Of a stretch of 64,000 bases of DNA, positions 29,079 through 40,071 are shown in pieces. This DNA is from Betaproteobacteria bacterium (GTDB lineage: Bacteria > Pseudomonadota > Gammaproteobacteria > Burkholderiales > Rhodocyclaceae). The notes beneath the pieces were generated by a model. It was not told the origin of the DNA. It did no database searches and saw nothing but the letters and a program-made list of their open reading frames with translations. The stretch lies in NCBI GenBank assembly GCA_016703785.1, contig JADJBM010000011.1, forward strand, positions 1 through 64,000, given 5' to 3'. Position 1 is the stretch's first letter. Every line of letters starts with the position of its first letter. A program made the translations under genes and the position numbers.

Positions 29079-31199
29079 TTATTCCTGCGCAGGCGCAGGT
29101 GCCGCTTCCGTAGCCGCCTTCATGGACAGGCGCACACGACCCTTCTCATCGGCCTCCAGCACCTTGACGCGCACCGCCTGGCCTTCCTTGAGGTAATCGG
29201 AGACCTGATTCACGCGTTCGTTGGCGATCTGCGAAATATGCAGCAGGCCATCCTTGCCCGGCAGAATCTGTACGATGGCGCCGAAGTCCAGCAGGCGCAG
29301 CACAGTGCCGTCGTAGACCTTGCCCACTTCCACCTCGGCGGTGATGTCCTCGATGCGCTTCTTCGCCAGGGCGCCGGCCTCCCCGCTGACGGAGGCGATG
29401 GTAATGGTGCCATCGTCGCCGATGTCGATGACGGCGCCCGTCTCCTCGGTCAGTGCGCGTATGACGGAACCGCCCTTGCCGATCACGTCGCGGATTTTCT
29501 CCGGGTTGATCTTCATGGTAATCAGGCGCGGCGCATAGGTCGACACTTCGCCGCGGTGTTCGGACATGGAACCCTTCATCAAGCCTAGAATGTGCATGCG
29601 AGCCTCGTTGGCCTGGGAGAGCGCCACCTGCATGATCTCCTTGGTGATGCCCTGAATCTTGATGTCCATCTGCAGGGCGGTGACACCGTTGTCGGTGCCG
29701 GCCACCTTGAAGTCCATGTCGCCAAGGTGATCCTCGTCGCCAAGAATGTCGGTCAGCACCGCAAAACGGTTGTCTTCCTTGATCAGACCCATGGCGATGC
29801 CAGCCACATGGGCTTTCAGCGGAACGCCGGCGTCCATCATGGCGAGGGAAGCGCCGCAAACGGAGGCCATGGAACTGGAACCGTTCGACTCGGTGATCTC
29901 GGACACCACACGCATGGAGTAGCTGAATTCCTCCGGCGGCGGTAGCACTGCCAGCATGGCGCGCTTGGCCAGGCGGCCATGGCCGATTTCGCGGCGCTTG
30001 GGCGAACCGACGCGGCCGGTCTCCCCCGTGGCGAAGGGCGGCATGTTGTAATGCAGCAGGAAGCGCTCCTTGTATTCCCCCTGCAGCGCGTCGATGATCT
30101 GTTCGTCGCGGCCCGTGCCGAGCGTGGCGACAACCAGCGCCTGTGTTTCGCCGCGCGTGAACAACGCCGAACCGTGGGTACGCGGCAGCACGCCGTTGCG
30201 AATGCTGATCGGACGCACGGTACGCGTGTCACGGCCGTCGATGCGCGGTTCACCGTCGAGAATCTGGTTGCGGACGATCTTCGCTTCAATGTCGAAGAAG
30301 ATATTTTTGACGTGGTTGATCTCGTTCAGGCTCAGCGGGTTTGCCGCCGCCTGGGAGACAGCCTCGATGACCCGCTTGCGCAAAGCATCCACCTGCTGCA
30401 TGCGCTGCTGCTTCTGCGTGACGCGGTAGGCGGCGCGCAACTCGGTCTCGGCCAGTTCGGTGACCTTGGCGATGAGGGCCTCGTCCTTGGCCGGCGGCTG
30501 CCAGTTCCACTCGGGCTTGCCCGCGACTTCCACCAGTTCGTTGATGGCATCGATGGCCGCTCGCATTTGCTCATGACCGAACACCACGGCGCCGAGCATG
30601 ACCTCCTCGGACAGTTCCTGCGCCTCGGATTCGACCATCAGCACGGCGGATGCCGTACCGGCGACGACCAGGTTCAACTGGCTTTCCTTTACCTGCGACA
30701 TCGTCGGGCACATGACGTACTGGCCGTTGATGTAGCCGACACGGGCGGCACCGATCGGACCGTTGAAGGGAATGCCGGAAATCGACAGGGCGGCCGAGAC
30801 GCCAATCAAGGCCGGAATGTCCGGATCAACCTCGGGGTTGCTAGACAGCACGGTGACGACCACCTGTACGTCGTTGTAGAGGCCGTCCGGAAAAAGCGGA
30901 CGAATCGGACGATCGATCAGGCGGGAGGTGAGAATTTCCTTTTCCGACGGGCGCCCTTCACGCTTGAAGAAACCGCCCGGGATGCGGCCCGCGGCATAGA
31001 CTTTCTCCATGTAATCGACGGTCAGCGGGAAGAAATCCTGGCCGGGCTTGGGCTCCTTGGCGGCAACCACGGTGGCGAGCACCACGGTCTCGTCCATATT
31101 GACCATGACGGCGCCGTGCGCCTGGCGTGCAATCTCACCGGTCTCCAGCGTTACGGTGTGCGCACCGTAGGAAAAACTTTTCTTGGTAGCAGTAAGCAA
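29079..31199 (-). CDS. pnp: Polyribonucleotide nucleotidyltransferase
   Basis: 706 aa. Two RNase PH domains are visible (the first with AGRIPGGFFKREGRPSEKEI, the second with TRGETQALVVATLGTG). Then come a KH domain (MKINPEKIRDVIGKGGSVIR, near residue 560) and an S1 domain (GTVLRLLDFGAIVQILPGKD, near residue 630). It degrades RNA 3' to 5' by phosphorolysis and is a degradosome component. It follows rpsO with a strong hairpin in between, the classical rpsO-pnp arrangement in which pnp autoregulates its own mRNA. Confidence 0.96.
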   Translation of the reverse strand: MLTATKKSFSYGAHTVTLETGEIARQAHGAVMVNMDETVVLATVVAAKEPKPGQDFFPLTVDYMEKVYAAGRIPGGFFKREGRPSEKEILTSRLIDRPIRPLFPDGLYNDVQVVVTVLSSNPEVDPDIPALIGVSAALSISGIPFNGPIGAARVGYINGQYVMCPTMSQVKESQLNLVVAGTASAVLMVESEAQELSEEVMLGAVVFGHEQMRAAIDAINELVEVAGKPEWNWQPPAKDEALIAKVTELAETELRAAYRVTQKQQRMQQVDALRKRVIEAVSQAAANPLSLNEINHVKNIFFDIEAKIVRNQILDGEPRIDGRDTRTVRPISIRNGVLPRTHGSALFTRGETQALVVATLGTGRDEQIIDALQGEYKERFLLHYNMPPFATGETGRVGSPKRREIGHGRLAKRAMLAVLPPPEEFSYSMRVVSEITESNGSSSMASVCGASLAMMDAGVPLKAHVAGIAMGLIKEDNRFAVLTDILGDEDHLGDMDFKVAGTDNGVTALQMDIKIQGITKEIMQVALSQANEARMHILGLMKGSMSEHRGEVSTYAPRLITMKINPEKIRDVIGKGGSVIRALTEETGAVIDIGDDGTITIASVSGEAGALAKKRIEDITAEVEVGKVYDGTVLRLLDFGAIVQILPGKDGLLHISQIANERVNQVSDYLKEGQAVRVKVLEADEKGRVRLSMKAATEAAPAPAQE

Positions 31200-31251
31200 G
31201 GGACTATCCTTTCAATCAGCAGGGACGGACACAACCGCCCCAGAAATGACA

Positions 31252-31283
31252 AAGCCGGCGTGCCCATCATGGGCATCGCCGGC
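31252..31283 (-). terminator. Hairpin/terminator between rpsO and pnp
   Basis: On the - strand GCCGGCG-A-TGCCCA pairs with GGGCA-CGCCGGC around a short loop and is followed by CTTTGTC. It is probably a partial terminator after rpsO, and may be the RNase III processing hairpin known from the rpsO-pnp operon. Confidence 0.7.
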
Positions 31284-31337
31284 GTATCGGGCACGGGTTG
31301 ATTGGCCCGCTACAGCGTGGGGCACGTGCAACTCGCG

Positions 31338-31607
31338 TTACTTGCGCAGGCCGAGGCGCTCGATCAGCGCGCGATAGCTGTCGGCATTCGTGCGCTTAAG
31401 GTAATCGAGCAACTTGCGACGCTGGCTCACCATGCGCAACAGGCCGCGGCGCGAATGGTGGTCCTTGACGTGTTCCTTGAAGTGACCGGTCAGGTCGTTG
31501 ATGCGGTTGGTCAGCAGCGCGATCTGTACTTCAGGCGAGCCGGTGTCGCCTTGCGCACGCTGGAAATCGGCCACGACTTTGGCCTTGTCGGCGGTGGTGA
31601 ATGCCAT
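31338..31607 (-). CDS. rpsO: 30S ribosomal protein S15
   Basis: 89 aa, the usual S15 length. It has the motifs GDTGSPEVQIALLTNRINDL, KEHVKDHHSRRGLLRMVSQR and the C-terminal TNADSYRALIERLGLRK. It binds the central domain of 16S rRNA early in 30S assembly. It has its own promoter and heads the rpsO-pnp unit. Confidence 0.98.
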   Translation of the reverse strand: MAFTTADKAKVVADFQRAQGDTGSPEVQIALLTNRINDLTGHFKEHVKDHHSRRGLLRMVSQRRKLLDYLKRTNADSYRALIERLGLRK

Positions 31608-31727
31608 TTGGACTTTCTCTCAAACGCAGTTTAAATCAGGTGCCGCCCCGGTTTGATAGAGCACTGCACCTCATGGTTGTTTAAGGGGTGTTGCCTTGCT
31701 TCATCCGGACTCCGAATGAAGCGAGGA

Positions 31728-31756
31728 ATTATACCCGCATGTATCTCTTCCCGCAA
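31728..31756 (-). promoter_or_regulatory. Promoter of rpsO-pnp
   Basis: On the - strand a TTGCGG -35 is followed after exactly 17 bases by a perfect TATAAT -10. The predicted 5' leader is about 110 bases. This is long enough for an S15 autoregulatory structure, though none was resolved by eye. Confidence 0.65.
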
Positions 31757-31770
31757 CAAAAAAACCCCTA

Positions 31771-32691
31771 TTATTCAAAGTCCGTCGCCAACAACCGGAG
31801 CGGTGTCACTCGTCCGTCCGTCTCGGCCCGGCCAAGGCCGAGAAAACCGCCGTCGGCGGCATAGGCCCGCAACCTGCCTGTAAACGGTTCATGTTCCTGC
31901 CCTGTCCGCACGACCTGACCCTGCCTGAAGCGCCGTGTCGCATCCTCATCCAGATCAAGCCGTGGCAGAGCCAGCAGCAGTGCGTCTGCCGGCAGCAGCA
32001 TGGCATCACGATCCTGCGGCGACAGCGCCTCCAGCGCATCGAGCGTGATGGCAGTCTCCAGGCCTAGGTCGCCGATGCGGGTGCGCCGCAGGGCGGTCAG
32101 ATGGCCGCCGCAGCCCAGCACATCGCCGATATCCTGCGCCAAGGTGCGGACATAGGTGCCTTTGCTGCAAGCCACGTTGAAATCCATCCCGTCCCCGGAG
32201 AACGCAATCATATCCAGCGCATGGATGGTTACGGCGCGCGGCATGCGCTCGATCTCAATGCCTTGGCGGGCGTATTCGTATAGTGGCCTGCCATCGCGCT
32301 TGAGCGCGGAATGCATCGGTGGCACCTGCTGGATAGCACCGCGGAAGCGGGCCAGCGCCGATTCCACCTGTTCGCGTGATACTGCTACTGGCCGGATCTC
32401 CAGCACACGGCCCTCGGCATCCGCCGTGTCGGTACGCACGCCGAGCCGAACGGTCGCGGCATAGCATTTGTCCGCCGTGAGCAACTCTCCAGCAAACTTG
32501 GTGGCTTCACCAAGGCAGAGCGGCAGCAGTCCCGTCGCCATTGGGTCCAACGTACCGGTATGGCCGGCCTTGGCAGCATTGAACAAACGCCGTGCCTTTT
32601 GCAACGCGGTATTGGATGTGATGCCCGCTGATTTGTCGAGCAAAAGGATACCGTCCACTTTACGGCGCGACTGCTTGGCGGGGTACTTCAT
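31771..32691 (-). CDS. truB: tRNA pseudouridine(55) synthase
   Basis: 306 aa from the ATG at 32691, which begins MKYPAKQSRRKVDGILLLDK; the frame is open further upstream but only into rbfA. The catalytic aspartate lies in GHTGTLDPMATGLLPLCLG. Also present are RFRGAIQQVPPMHSALKRDG and the SKGTYVRTLAQDIG motif, plus a C-terminal PUA-like segment. It makes pseudouridine-55 in the T-loop of tRNAs. It is the last gene of the rimP-nusA-infB-rbfA-truB operon. Confidence 0.95.
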   Translation of the reverse strand: MKYPAKQSRRKVDGILLLDKSAGITSNTALQKARRLFNAAKAGHTGTLDPMATGLLPLCLGEATKFAGELLTADKCYAATVRLGVRTDTADAEGRVLEIRPVAVSREQVESALARFRGAIQQVPPMHSALKRDGRPLYEYARQGIEIERMPRAVTIHALDMIAFSGDGMDFNVACSKGTYVRTLAQDIGDVLGCGGHLTALRRTRIGDLGLETAITLDALEALSPQDRDAMLLPADALLLALPRLDLDEDATRRFRQGQVVRTGQEHEPFTGRLRAYAADGGFLGLGRAETDGRVTPLRLLATDFE

Positions 32692-32707
32692 GCGAAGACT
32701 GAGGCTC

Positions 32708-33076
32708 TCAGTCCTGCTTTTTCTGGTCGGACTGGACCGCTTCGTCGATGAGGCGCGACAGGCGATCGCCTCGCTCGACTGATGCGTCATGGACGAAATG
32801 CAATTCGGGTAAGGTATGAATGCGGATGCGGCGACCCAGTTCGCGTCTCAGGAAGCCGCTGGCGCGGCGCAAGCCGGCTTCGATTTCCTTGCGGGCAGCA
32901 GCATCGGCAAGTGTAGTGTAGAAGACCTTGGCATGCGCATAGTCCGCCGTCAGATCAACGCCGGTGAGGGTAATCAGTCCGACGCGAGGATCCTTTAACT
33001 CCAGCTGTATCAGCTCAGCCAGCTCTCGCTGGATCTGCTCCGCGACACGGCTGCTGCGGGAGAATTCCTTCGGCAT
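32708..33076 (-). CDS. rbfA: Ribosome-binding factor A
   Basis: 122 aa with the KH-like RbfA features SSRVAEQIQRELAELIQLEL, DPRVGLITLTGVDLT and the YAHAKVFYTTL strand. It assists 16S rRNA 5' end maturation and is a cold-adaptation factor. It lies 13 bases after infB. Confidence 0.95.
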   Translation of the reverse strand: MPKEFSRSSRVAEQIQRELAELIQLELKDPRVGLITLTGVDLTADYAHAKVFYTTLADAAARKEIEAGLRRASGFLRRELGRRIRIHTLPELHFVHDASVERGDRLSRLIDEAVQSDQKKQD

Positions 33077-33089
33077 GGCCAGGAGGTCC

Positions 33090-35624
33090 TTAAAGCGTCC
33101 GCGCCACTTCCTGGATCTCGAAGACCTCGAGTTGGTCCTTTTCCTGGATGTCGTTGTAGTTCTTCAGGGACAGTCCGCACTCGAAACCGGCCTTGACTTC
33201 GCGCACATCGTCCTTGAAGCGCTTGAGAGAATCCAGTTCGCCGGTCCATAGCACGACATTGTCGCGCAACAGCCGCACTTGCGAGCCGCGGCGCACCAGA
33301 CCGTCGAGCACGTAGGAGCCCGCGACCGCGCCGATCTTGGAGATGCGGAACACCTGGCGAATCTCCACCAAGCCAATGACGTTCTCCTTGCGCTCAGGTG
33401 AGAGCATTCCGGACATCGCCGCCTTCACTTCGTCGACGGCATCGTAGATGATGTTGTAGTAGCGGATGTCGACGCCGAGGTTCTCCGCCAGTTTGCGCGT
33501 CTGCGCATCGGCGCGCGTGTTGAAGCCGATGATGACGGCCTTCGATGCCGAGGCGAGATTGACGTCGGATTCGCTGATACCGCCTACCGCTGCATGGATG
33601 ATGTTGACCTTGACCTCGTCGGTGGAGAGTTTCAGCAGGGCATGGGCCAGCGCCTCCTGGGAACCCTGCACATCGGCCTTGACGATCAGCGGCAGGCTCT
33701 TCGCTTCACCCTCGCCCATCTGTTCCAGCATGTTCTCAAGCTTGGCGGCCTGCTGGCGGGCCAACTTGACGTCGCGGAACTTGCCTTGCCTGAACAGCGC
33801 AATCTCGCGCGCCTTGCGTTCGTCAGCCAACGCCATCACCTCGTCGCCGGCCATCGGCACATCGGCCAAGCCTTGTATCTCCACGGGAATGGAAGGACCC
33901 GCCGCATCGATCGGGCTCCCGTTTTCATCGAGCATGGCACGGACGCGACCATAGACGGCTCCGGCCAGCACGATATCGCCACGCTTCAGCGTGCCCGACT
34001 GCACCAGTACGGTTGCCACCGGTCCCTTTCCCTTGTCGAGACGAGATTCGATCACGAGGCCCTTGGCCAAGGTGTCCCGAGGCGCCTTCAGCTCCAGCAC
34101 TTCGGCCTGCAGCAGCACGTGCTCGATCAAATCGTCGATGCCCTGGCCGGTCTTGGCCGATACCGGCACGAAAGGCGAGTCGCCGCCGTATTCCTCCGGC
34201 ACGACACTCTCGGCCACCAGTTCCTGCTTGACGCGCTCCAGGTTAGCCTCGGGCTTATCGATCTTGTTCACGGCTACCACCAGCGGCACATTGGCGGCCC
34301 TGGCGTGGTGGATGGCCTCCTTTGTCTGCGGCATGACTCCGTCGTCGGCCGCCACCACCAGGATGACGAGGTCGGTAGCCTTCGCGCCACGCGCACGCAT
34401 GGCTGTAAAGGCTTCGTGGCCCGGCGTGTCGAGGAAGGTGACCATGCCACGCGGCGTCTCCACGTGGTAAGCACCGATATGCTGCGTAATACCGCCCGCC
34501 TCGCCGTGGGCGACGCGGGTCTTGCGGATATGGTCGAGCAGCGAAGTCTTGCCGTGGTCGACGTGGCCCATCACCGTCACCACCGGAGCACGCGGCTCTA
34601 ACGCGACATCCTTGTGCTCCTCCTGCGCTTCGGCGAGCAGGGCATCCGGATCGTCCAGCTTGGCCGCCTTGGCAACATGCCCCATTTCCTCGACGATAAT
34701 CATCGCCGTTTCCTGGTCCAGCACCTGGTTGATGGTCACCATTGAGCCCATCTTCATCAACGTCTTGATGACCTCGGCGGCCTTGACCGACATCTTGTGG
34801 GCAAGGTCGGCGACAGTGATCGTCTCTGGCACCAGCACTTCGCGCACGATCGGCTCGGACGGCATTTGCGCCGAGGCATGCTCCTCGTGATGCTGGTGGC
34901 GATGACGGCCGCCACCCTTGGCGCCGCGCCAGCCCGAGGCACCACCCGTATCGCCTCGCGTCTTGATGGCGCGCTTCTTGGCAGCTTCTTCCTTCCATGC
35001 CGTCGTCGCCTTCTTCTGTTTCTCGTCCTTCTTGTCGGGCTTGCCGGCCGGTTTGTGCAACGTCCCCGCAGTACCGGGCGCCGCGGCATCCTGCGTCTTG
35101 GCCTTCTCCGCCACGGCCGTCGCCTGCTGGACAGCGAGGCGCTCCTCGGCCTCCTGGCGTGCCTTGTTTTCCCGCTCCTGCTTTTCCTTGATCTCCGCCG
35201 CCTGGCGTGCCATCAGCTCGGACTGCTTCTGCGACTCAAGTTCGCGCAGCTTGGCCTGTTCGGCATCCACCACAGGCGGCGACACGACAGCCGGGGTCGG
35301 CGCGACAGCTTCCGTTGCCTGCGTTTCGTCGCGCTTGACGAAGACGCGCTTCTTGCGCACCTCCACCTGAATGGTGCGTGCCTTGCCCGAAGCGTCGGAC
35401 TTCTTGATTTCGGTGGTCTGCTTGCGCGTCAGGGTGATCTTCGATTTGCTCTCGGCTCCGCCGTGCGCCTTGCGCAAGTAGTCGAGCAACTTAGTCTTGT
35501 CAGCATCGCTGAGCAGGTCGGCTTCGCCCTTCTTGCCCACGCCCGCCTTGGCGAGCTGCTCAAGCAGCGCGGCCGCGGGCATTTTCAGCTCGCTGGCAAA
35601 TTGACTTACGCTCATCTGTGCCAT
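33090..35624 (-). CDS. infB: Translation initiation factor IF-2
   Basis: 844 aa. The N-terminal domain (MSVSQFASELKMPAAALLEQ) is followed by a long charged, Lys/Glu/Ala-rich linker (about residues 50-250), the GTPase domain with GHVDHGKTSLL, DTPGHEAF and NKIDKP, and the C-terminal tRNA-binding domains. It brings fMet-tRNA to the 30S subunit. Only one initiation codon is evident here; shorter in-frame forms are common in the family but were not assessed. Confidence 0.97.
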   Translation of the reverse strand: MAQMSVSQFASELKMPAAALLEQLAKAGVGKKGEADLLSDADKTKLLDYLRKAHGGAESKSKITLTRKQTTEIKKSDASGKARTIQVEVRKKRVFVKRDETQATEAVAPTPAVVSPPVVDAEQAKLRELESQKQSELMARQAAEIKEKQERENKARQEAEERLAVQQATAVAEKAKTQDAAAPGTAGTLHKPAGKPDKKDEKQKKATTAWKEEAAKKRAIKTRGDTGGASGWRGAKGGGRHRHQHHEEHASAQMPSEPIVREVLVPETITVADLAHKMSVKAAEVIKTLMKMGSMVTINQVLDQETAMIIVEEMGHVAKAAKLDDPDALLAEAQEEHKDVALEPRAPVVTVMGHVDHGKTSLLDHIRKTRVAHGEAGGITQHIGAYHVETPRGMVTFLDTPGHEAFTAMRARGAKATDLVILVVAADDGVMPQTKEAIHHARAANVPLVVAVNKIDKPEANLERVKQELVAESVVPEEYGGDSPFVPVSAKTGQGIDDLIEHVLLQAEVLELKAPRDTLAKGLVIESRLDKGKGPVATVLVQSGTLKRGDIVLAGAVYGRVRAMLDENGSPIDAAGPSIPVEIQGLADVPMAGDEVMALADERKAREIALFRQGKFRDVKLARQQAAKLENMLEQMGEGEAKSLPLIVKADVQGSQEALAHALLKLSTDEVKVNIIHAAVGGISESDVNLASASKAVIIGFNTRADAQTRKLAENLGVDIRYYNIIYDAVDEVKAAMSGMLSPERKENVIGLVEIRQVFRISKIGAVAGSYVLDGLVRRGSQVRLLRDNVVLWTGELDSLKRFKDDVREVKAGFECGLSLKNYNDIQEKDQLEVFEIQEVARTL

Positions 35625-35633
35625 GTCGGCTCC

Positions 35634-37106
35634 TTACTCGAACCAGTGCGCACGCGCCGTGGTAATCAGGTTTTTGGCCCGCTCGTCCTCGATGCCTGAC
35701 AACTCAACCAGCTCGTCGGCAGCCAGATCGGCCAGGTCATCACGGGTGCGAATGTTGGAACGCGCCAATTTGGCTGCCAGCGGCTTGTCCATGCCCTCGA
35801 GGTTGAGCAGGTCGTCGGCGACGTTCTCCAATTGTTCCTCGTCCACGATCGCCTCCGTCAGCAGCACGTTGCGGGCACGATTGCGCAATTCGTTCACCGT
35901 GTCTTCGTCGAATGCCTCGATTTCCAGCATCTCGTTGAGCGGCACGTAGGCGATCTCCTCGATGGTGGAAAACCCCTCCTCGATGAGGATGTCGGCCACT
36001 TCTTCGTCCACGTCCAGTTTCTCCATGAAGAGCTTGCGGATCGTGCCGTGCTCCGCCTCGGATTTCTTCTCCGATTCCTCAACAGTCATCAGATTGATGG
36101 CCCAGCCGGTCAGTTCGGAGGCAAGGCGCACGTTCTGCCCCGAGCGGCCGATGGCGATGGCAAGATTGTCTTCGTCCACCACCACGTCCATGCTGTGCTT
36201 CTCCTCGTCCACCACGATGCTGCTGACGTCGGCCGGTGCCAACGCGCCAATGACGAACTGTGCCGGATCGGCAGACCAAAGAACGATGTCCACGCGCTCA
36301 CCGGCCAGTTCGTTGGTCACTGCGGTTACGCGCGAGCCGCGCATGCCGACGCAGGTGCCGATCGGGTCGACGCGCGGGTCGTTGGATTTGACGGCGATCT
36401 TGGCGCGCACGCCGGGATCGCGGGCCGCCGACTTGATCTCGAGCAGGCCGTCTTCCATTTCAGGCACTTCAAGCTCGAACAGCTTGATGATGAAGTCCGG
36501 GGCGGTGCGCGAAAGGATCAGCTGAGGTCCGCGCGCGACGCGGTCGATCTTGAGCAGATAGGCCCGCACCCGGTCGCCGACGCGAAGATTCTCCTTGGGT
36601 ATCATTTGGTCGCGCGGCAGCATCGCCTCGATGCGGCCGGCCTCCATGATGACGTTGCCGCGCTCGATGCGTTTCACCGTGCCCGTAACCAGATGCTCCT
36701 TGCGCTCGAGGAAATCACTCAGCACCTGCTCGCGCTCGGCATCGCGGATTTTCTGCAGAATGACCTGCTTTGCCGCCTGGGCCCCGATGCGACCGAACTC
36801 GATCGGTTCGAGCTGCTCCTCGATGAATTCGTCGAGTTGGATGTCGGGCATCTCTTTCTGCGCTTCACTCAGGGCGATCTGTGCATCCGGGTTTTCCACG
36901 ATCTCGTCGGGCACGACCTGCCAGCGACGAAAGGACTCGAATTCACCTGTCTCCTGATCGATGGCGACGCGAACGTCCGCCTCCTCGTTGATGCGTTTCT
37001 TGGTTGCGGAGGCGAGCGCCGATTCCAGGGACGCGAAGACGATATCCTTGGCGACGTTCTTCTCGCGCGCCAGGGCATCCACCAGCAGCAGCATCTCCTT
37101 GCTCAT
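35634..37106 (-). CDS. nusA: Transcription termination/antitermination factor NusA
   Basis: 490 aa. The order is an N-terminal RNA-polymerase-binding domain, S1 (GTVKRIERGNVIMEAGRIEA), two KH domains (DPIGTCVGMRGSRVTAVTNE and LAIAIGRSGQNVRLASELTG), then two acidic C-terminal repeats typical of proteobacteria. It controls pausing, termination and antitermination. It is nine bases upstream of infB. Confidence 0.96.
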   Translation of the reverse strand: MSKEMLLLVDALAREKNVAKDIVFASLESALASATKKRINEEADVRVAIDQETGEFESFRRWQVVPDEIVENPDAQIALSEAQKEMPDIQLDEFIEEQLEPIEFGRIGAQAAKQVILQKIRDAEREQVLSDFLERKEHLVTGTVKRIERGNVIMEAGRIEAMLPRDQMIPKENLRVGDRVRAYLLKIDRVARGPQLILSRTAPDFIIKLFELEVPEMEDGLLEIKSAARDPGVRAKIAVKSNDPRVDPIGTCVGMRGSRVTAVTNELAGERVDIVLWSADPAQFVIGALAPADVSSIVVDEEKHSMDVVVDEDNLAIAIGRSGQNVRLASELTGWAINLMTVEESEKKSEAEHGTIRKLFMEKLDVDEEVADILIEEGFSTIEEIAYVPLNEMLEIEAFDEDTVNELRNRARNVLLTEAIVDEEQLENVADDLLNLEGMDKPLAAKLARSNIRTRDDLADLAADELVELSGIEDERAKNLITTARAHWFE

Positions 37107-37170
37107 AATTATCTCCAGCCGATCCTCAATTCAGAACTTCGCTCCGGCAAAACGCCCGCTCGCGCGTGCA

Positions 37171-37614
37171 TCAGCCTCCACTAAAACTTGTTTTTGGCAC
37201 TAGGCGGGCCTTGTCCACCTGGTCCAATTCGAATTCATACATGGCGCCATTGCACTCCAATCGGAGCCGACCATCCTCGACGCCCGCCAGCACGCCGGTG
37301 AAGTTGCGCTGACCGTTCATCGCCAAGCGCAAGCGAATCTGCGCTTCATGGCCGGTGAACCGGTCAAAGTCGGCCACCTTCTTCAACGGCCGATCAAGCC
37401 CGGGCGAGGAGACTTCCAACCGATCGTAGTCGATGTTCTCGACCGCAAACAGTCGGGTCAGGTGGTTGCTCACTCTGGTACAGTCTTCGATCGCAACCCC
37501 TTTTGGGCAGTCGATGAAGACGCGCAACAGCCGGGCGCGCGGGCTGGTCTCGACATCCACCAGCTCATAGCCCAGGCCGACAACTGCCTGCTCGATGACC
37601 TTCTGCAATTCCAT
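37171..37614 (-). CDS. rimP: Ribosome maturation factor RimP
   Basis: 147 aa from the ATG at 37614 (MELQKVIEQAVVGLGYELVD); the longer frame upstream to 37755 has no conserved sequence. The conserved block LEVSSPGLDRPLKKVADFDR and the C-terminal SH3-like part are intact. It acts in 30S assembly and opens the nusA operon. Confidence 0.94.
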   Translation of the reverse strand: MELQKVIEQAVVGLGYELVDVETSPRARLLRVFIDCPKGVAIEDCTRVSNHLTRLFAVENIDYDRLEVSSPGLDRPLKKVADFDRFTGHEAQIRLRLAMNGQRNFTGVLAGVEDGRLRLECNGAMYEFELDQVDKARLVPKTSFSGG

Positions 37615-37758
37615 GCGTAACGCACAAATAAAAAATGGGCGAAACGCCCATACCAGTCGTTCCCAAGCCCACTGACTGCATACAGGGGCCCGGAACCAGA
37701 AAACTCGAAAATTATAGCAGAAGACGCCGGCAAGAATCAAACACTTGCCAGACAAGCG

Positions 37759-38665
37759 TCATTTGGGAAGCGTCTTGAGCAGGGCCCGCACTTCCTCTTC
37801 GGACAATTCGATCGCCATGCCCCGTTTCAGGCGCGGCGGCAGAGACACGGGGCCGAAGCGCACGCGGATGAGGCGGCTCACCTGCACGCCGATGGCTTCG
37901 AACATACGCCGCACCTCCCGGTTGCGCCCTTCGTTGAGGGTGACGTGATACCAGCGGTTGGTGCCTTCGCCACCGCGGGACACGAGGGTGCTGAAGCGCG
38001 CCTCGCCGTCCTCGAGATCGAGGCCGTCGAGCAGCGCCTGTTCCTGTTCCGGCTGCAACTCGCCGATGACGCGCACCGCGTACTCGCGCTCCATCTCGTA
38101 GCGAGGATGCATGAGACGGTTTGCCAACTCGCCGCTGCTGGTGAAGATCAGCAGTCCTTCGGTGTTGAAATCGAGCCGCCCGACGTTGACCCAGCGCCCG
38201 CCGCCGATGCGCGGCAGCTTATCGAACACGCTGGGCCGGCCTTCCGGATCGTCACGGGAGACGATCTCCCCTTCCTGCTTGTGGTAGATCACCACTCGCG
38301 GGGTGCGCGGGGCGAATTTCAGGTTGACCGGCTTGCCGTTCACCCGCACGCGATCCTGCGGGCCGATGCGCTGCCCGACATGGGCCGGCTTGCCATTGAC
38401 GCTCACCCGTCCGGCGACGATCCAGTCCTCCAACTCGCGCCGCGAGCCGAGGCCGGCCTGGGCCAGCATTTTGTGCAGCTTCTGCGGCTCGGCTTCGACG
38501 ACATGGCGCATGGGCTGGCCGCGGCGCCCGCCGGCGCGTGGCCCACCCTCAGGAGCGCTGCGGTTTCCATCGGCTTCCGGACGCTCGGAATGTGGCCCAT
38601 GGCCGGGCTGCCGCGTGGACCGCAGCCCCCTGCCCCCACCTGCCGGCTCGGGCCGGCGCAGCGGG

Positions 38666-38688
<23 letters not shown>
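37759..38688 (-). CDS. rluB: 23S rRNA pseudouridine(2605) synthase
   Basis: 309 aa. A disordered Arg/Gly/Pro-rich N-terminus of about 65 residues precedes an S4 domain (KLHKMLAQAGLGSRRELEDW) and the RsuA/RluB catalytic domain, with the aspartate in VGRLDFNTEGLLIFTSSGEL. The signature NEGRNREVRRMFEAIG is also present. It modifies U2605 of 23S rRNA. Its first 23 bases overlap the end of scpB, indicating co-transcription with scpAB, as is usual in proteobacteria. Confidence 0.93.
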
Positions 38689-39203
<515 letters not shown>

Positions 39204-39232
<29 letters not shown>

Positions 39233-40064
39233 CGTTCGATCCTGTTTCGGATTGTGCCAATTTTACATAAATCGGCGCGAACACCTCGCGCTGGGTGACT
39301 TCGACCAGACGCTCGCGCACCAGTTCCAGCACGGCCAGGAAGTTCACCACCAGGCCGGCCACGCCGAGTGTGAGGTCGAACAGCTCGGCGAATTCGAGAT
39401 AGGCGCCGCCCTGCAGCTTGCGCAGGACAATGCTCATGTGCTCGCGGACCGACAATTCCTCGCGCCGCACCTTGTGGTGCTGCATCACCTTGGCGTGCTT
39501 CATGAGCGACAGCCAGGCCACTTGCAGGTCGTGCAGGTTGATGTCGGGCAGGCGCTCGGCAACCTCGTCCGTGATCCAGACCGATACCCACCGATAATCG
39601 CGCATCGCCTGCGGCAGCGAATCGATTTTCGCGGCAGCGGCCTTCATCTGCTCATACTCTAGCAGGCGACGCACCAGTTCTGCGCGCGGGTCGAGCGATT
39701 CCTCTTCCTCGACCTTCTTCGGCCGTGGCAGCAGCATGCGCGACTTGATCTCCAGCAGCATGGCCGCCATGAGCAGGTACTCTGCCGCCAGCTCCAGGTT
39801 GCGCGCCCGCATCGCCTCGACATAGACCAGATATTGCGCCGTCAGCGGCGCCATCGGTATATCGAGGATGTTGATGTTCGCCTTGCGGATCATGTAAAGC
39901 AGCAGGTCGAGCGGCCCTTCAAAGGACTCGAGGTAGATCTCCAACGCATCGGGCGGGATGTAGAGGTCCTTCGGCATTTCGGGCAGCGGTTCACCATAAA
40001 GCTTAGCGACGTGCGCCGGCTCGGGCGGTGGCGTGTCTGCTGCCTTGACGTTCAATGGTTCCAT
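39204..40064 (-). CDS. scpA: Segregation and condensation protein A
   Basis: About 286 aa from the ATG at 40064 behind GAGGC; an in-frame ATG at 40106 would overlap the thioesterase gene. The kleisin features are YLESFEGPLDLLLYMIRKAN, ILDIPMAPLTAQYLVYVEAM and LAAEYLLMAAMLLEIKSRML. It bridges the SMC heads in the condensin complex. Confidence 0.94.
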
Positions 40065-40071
40065 GCCTGCC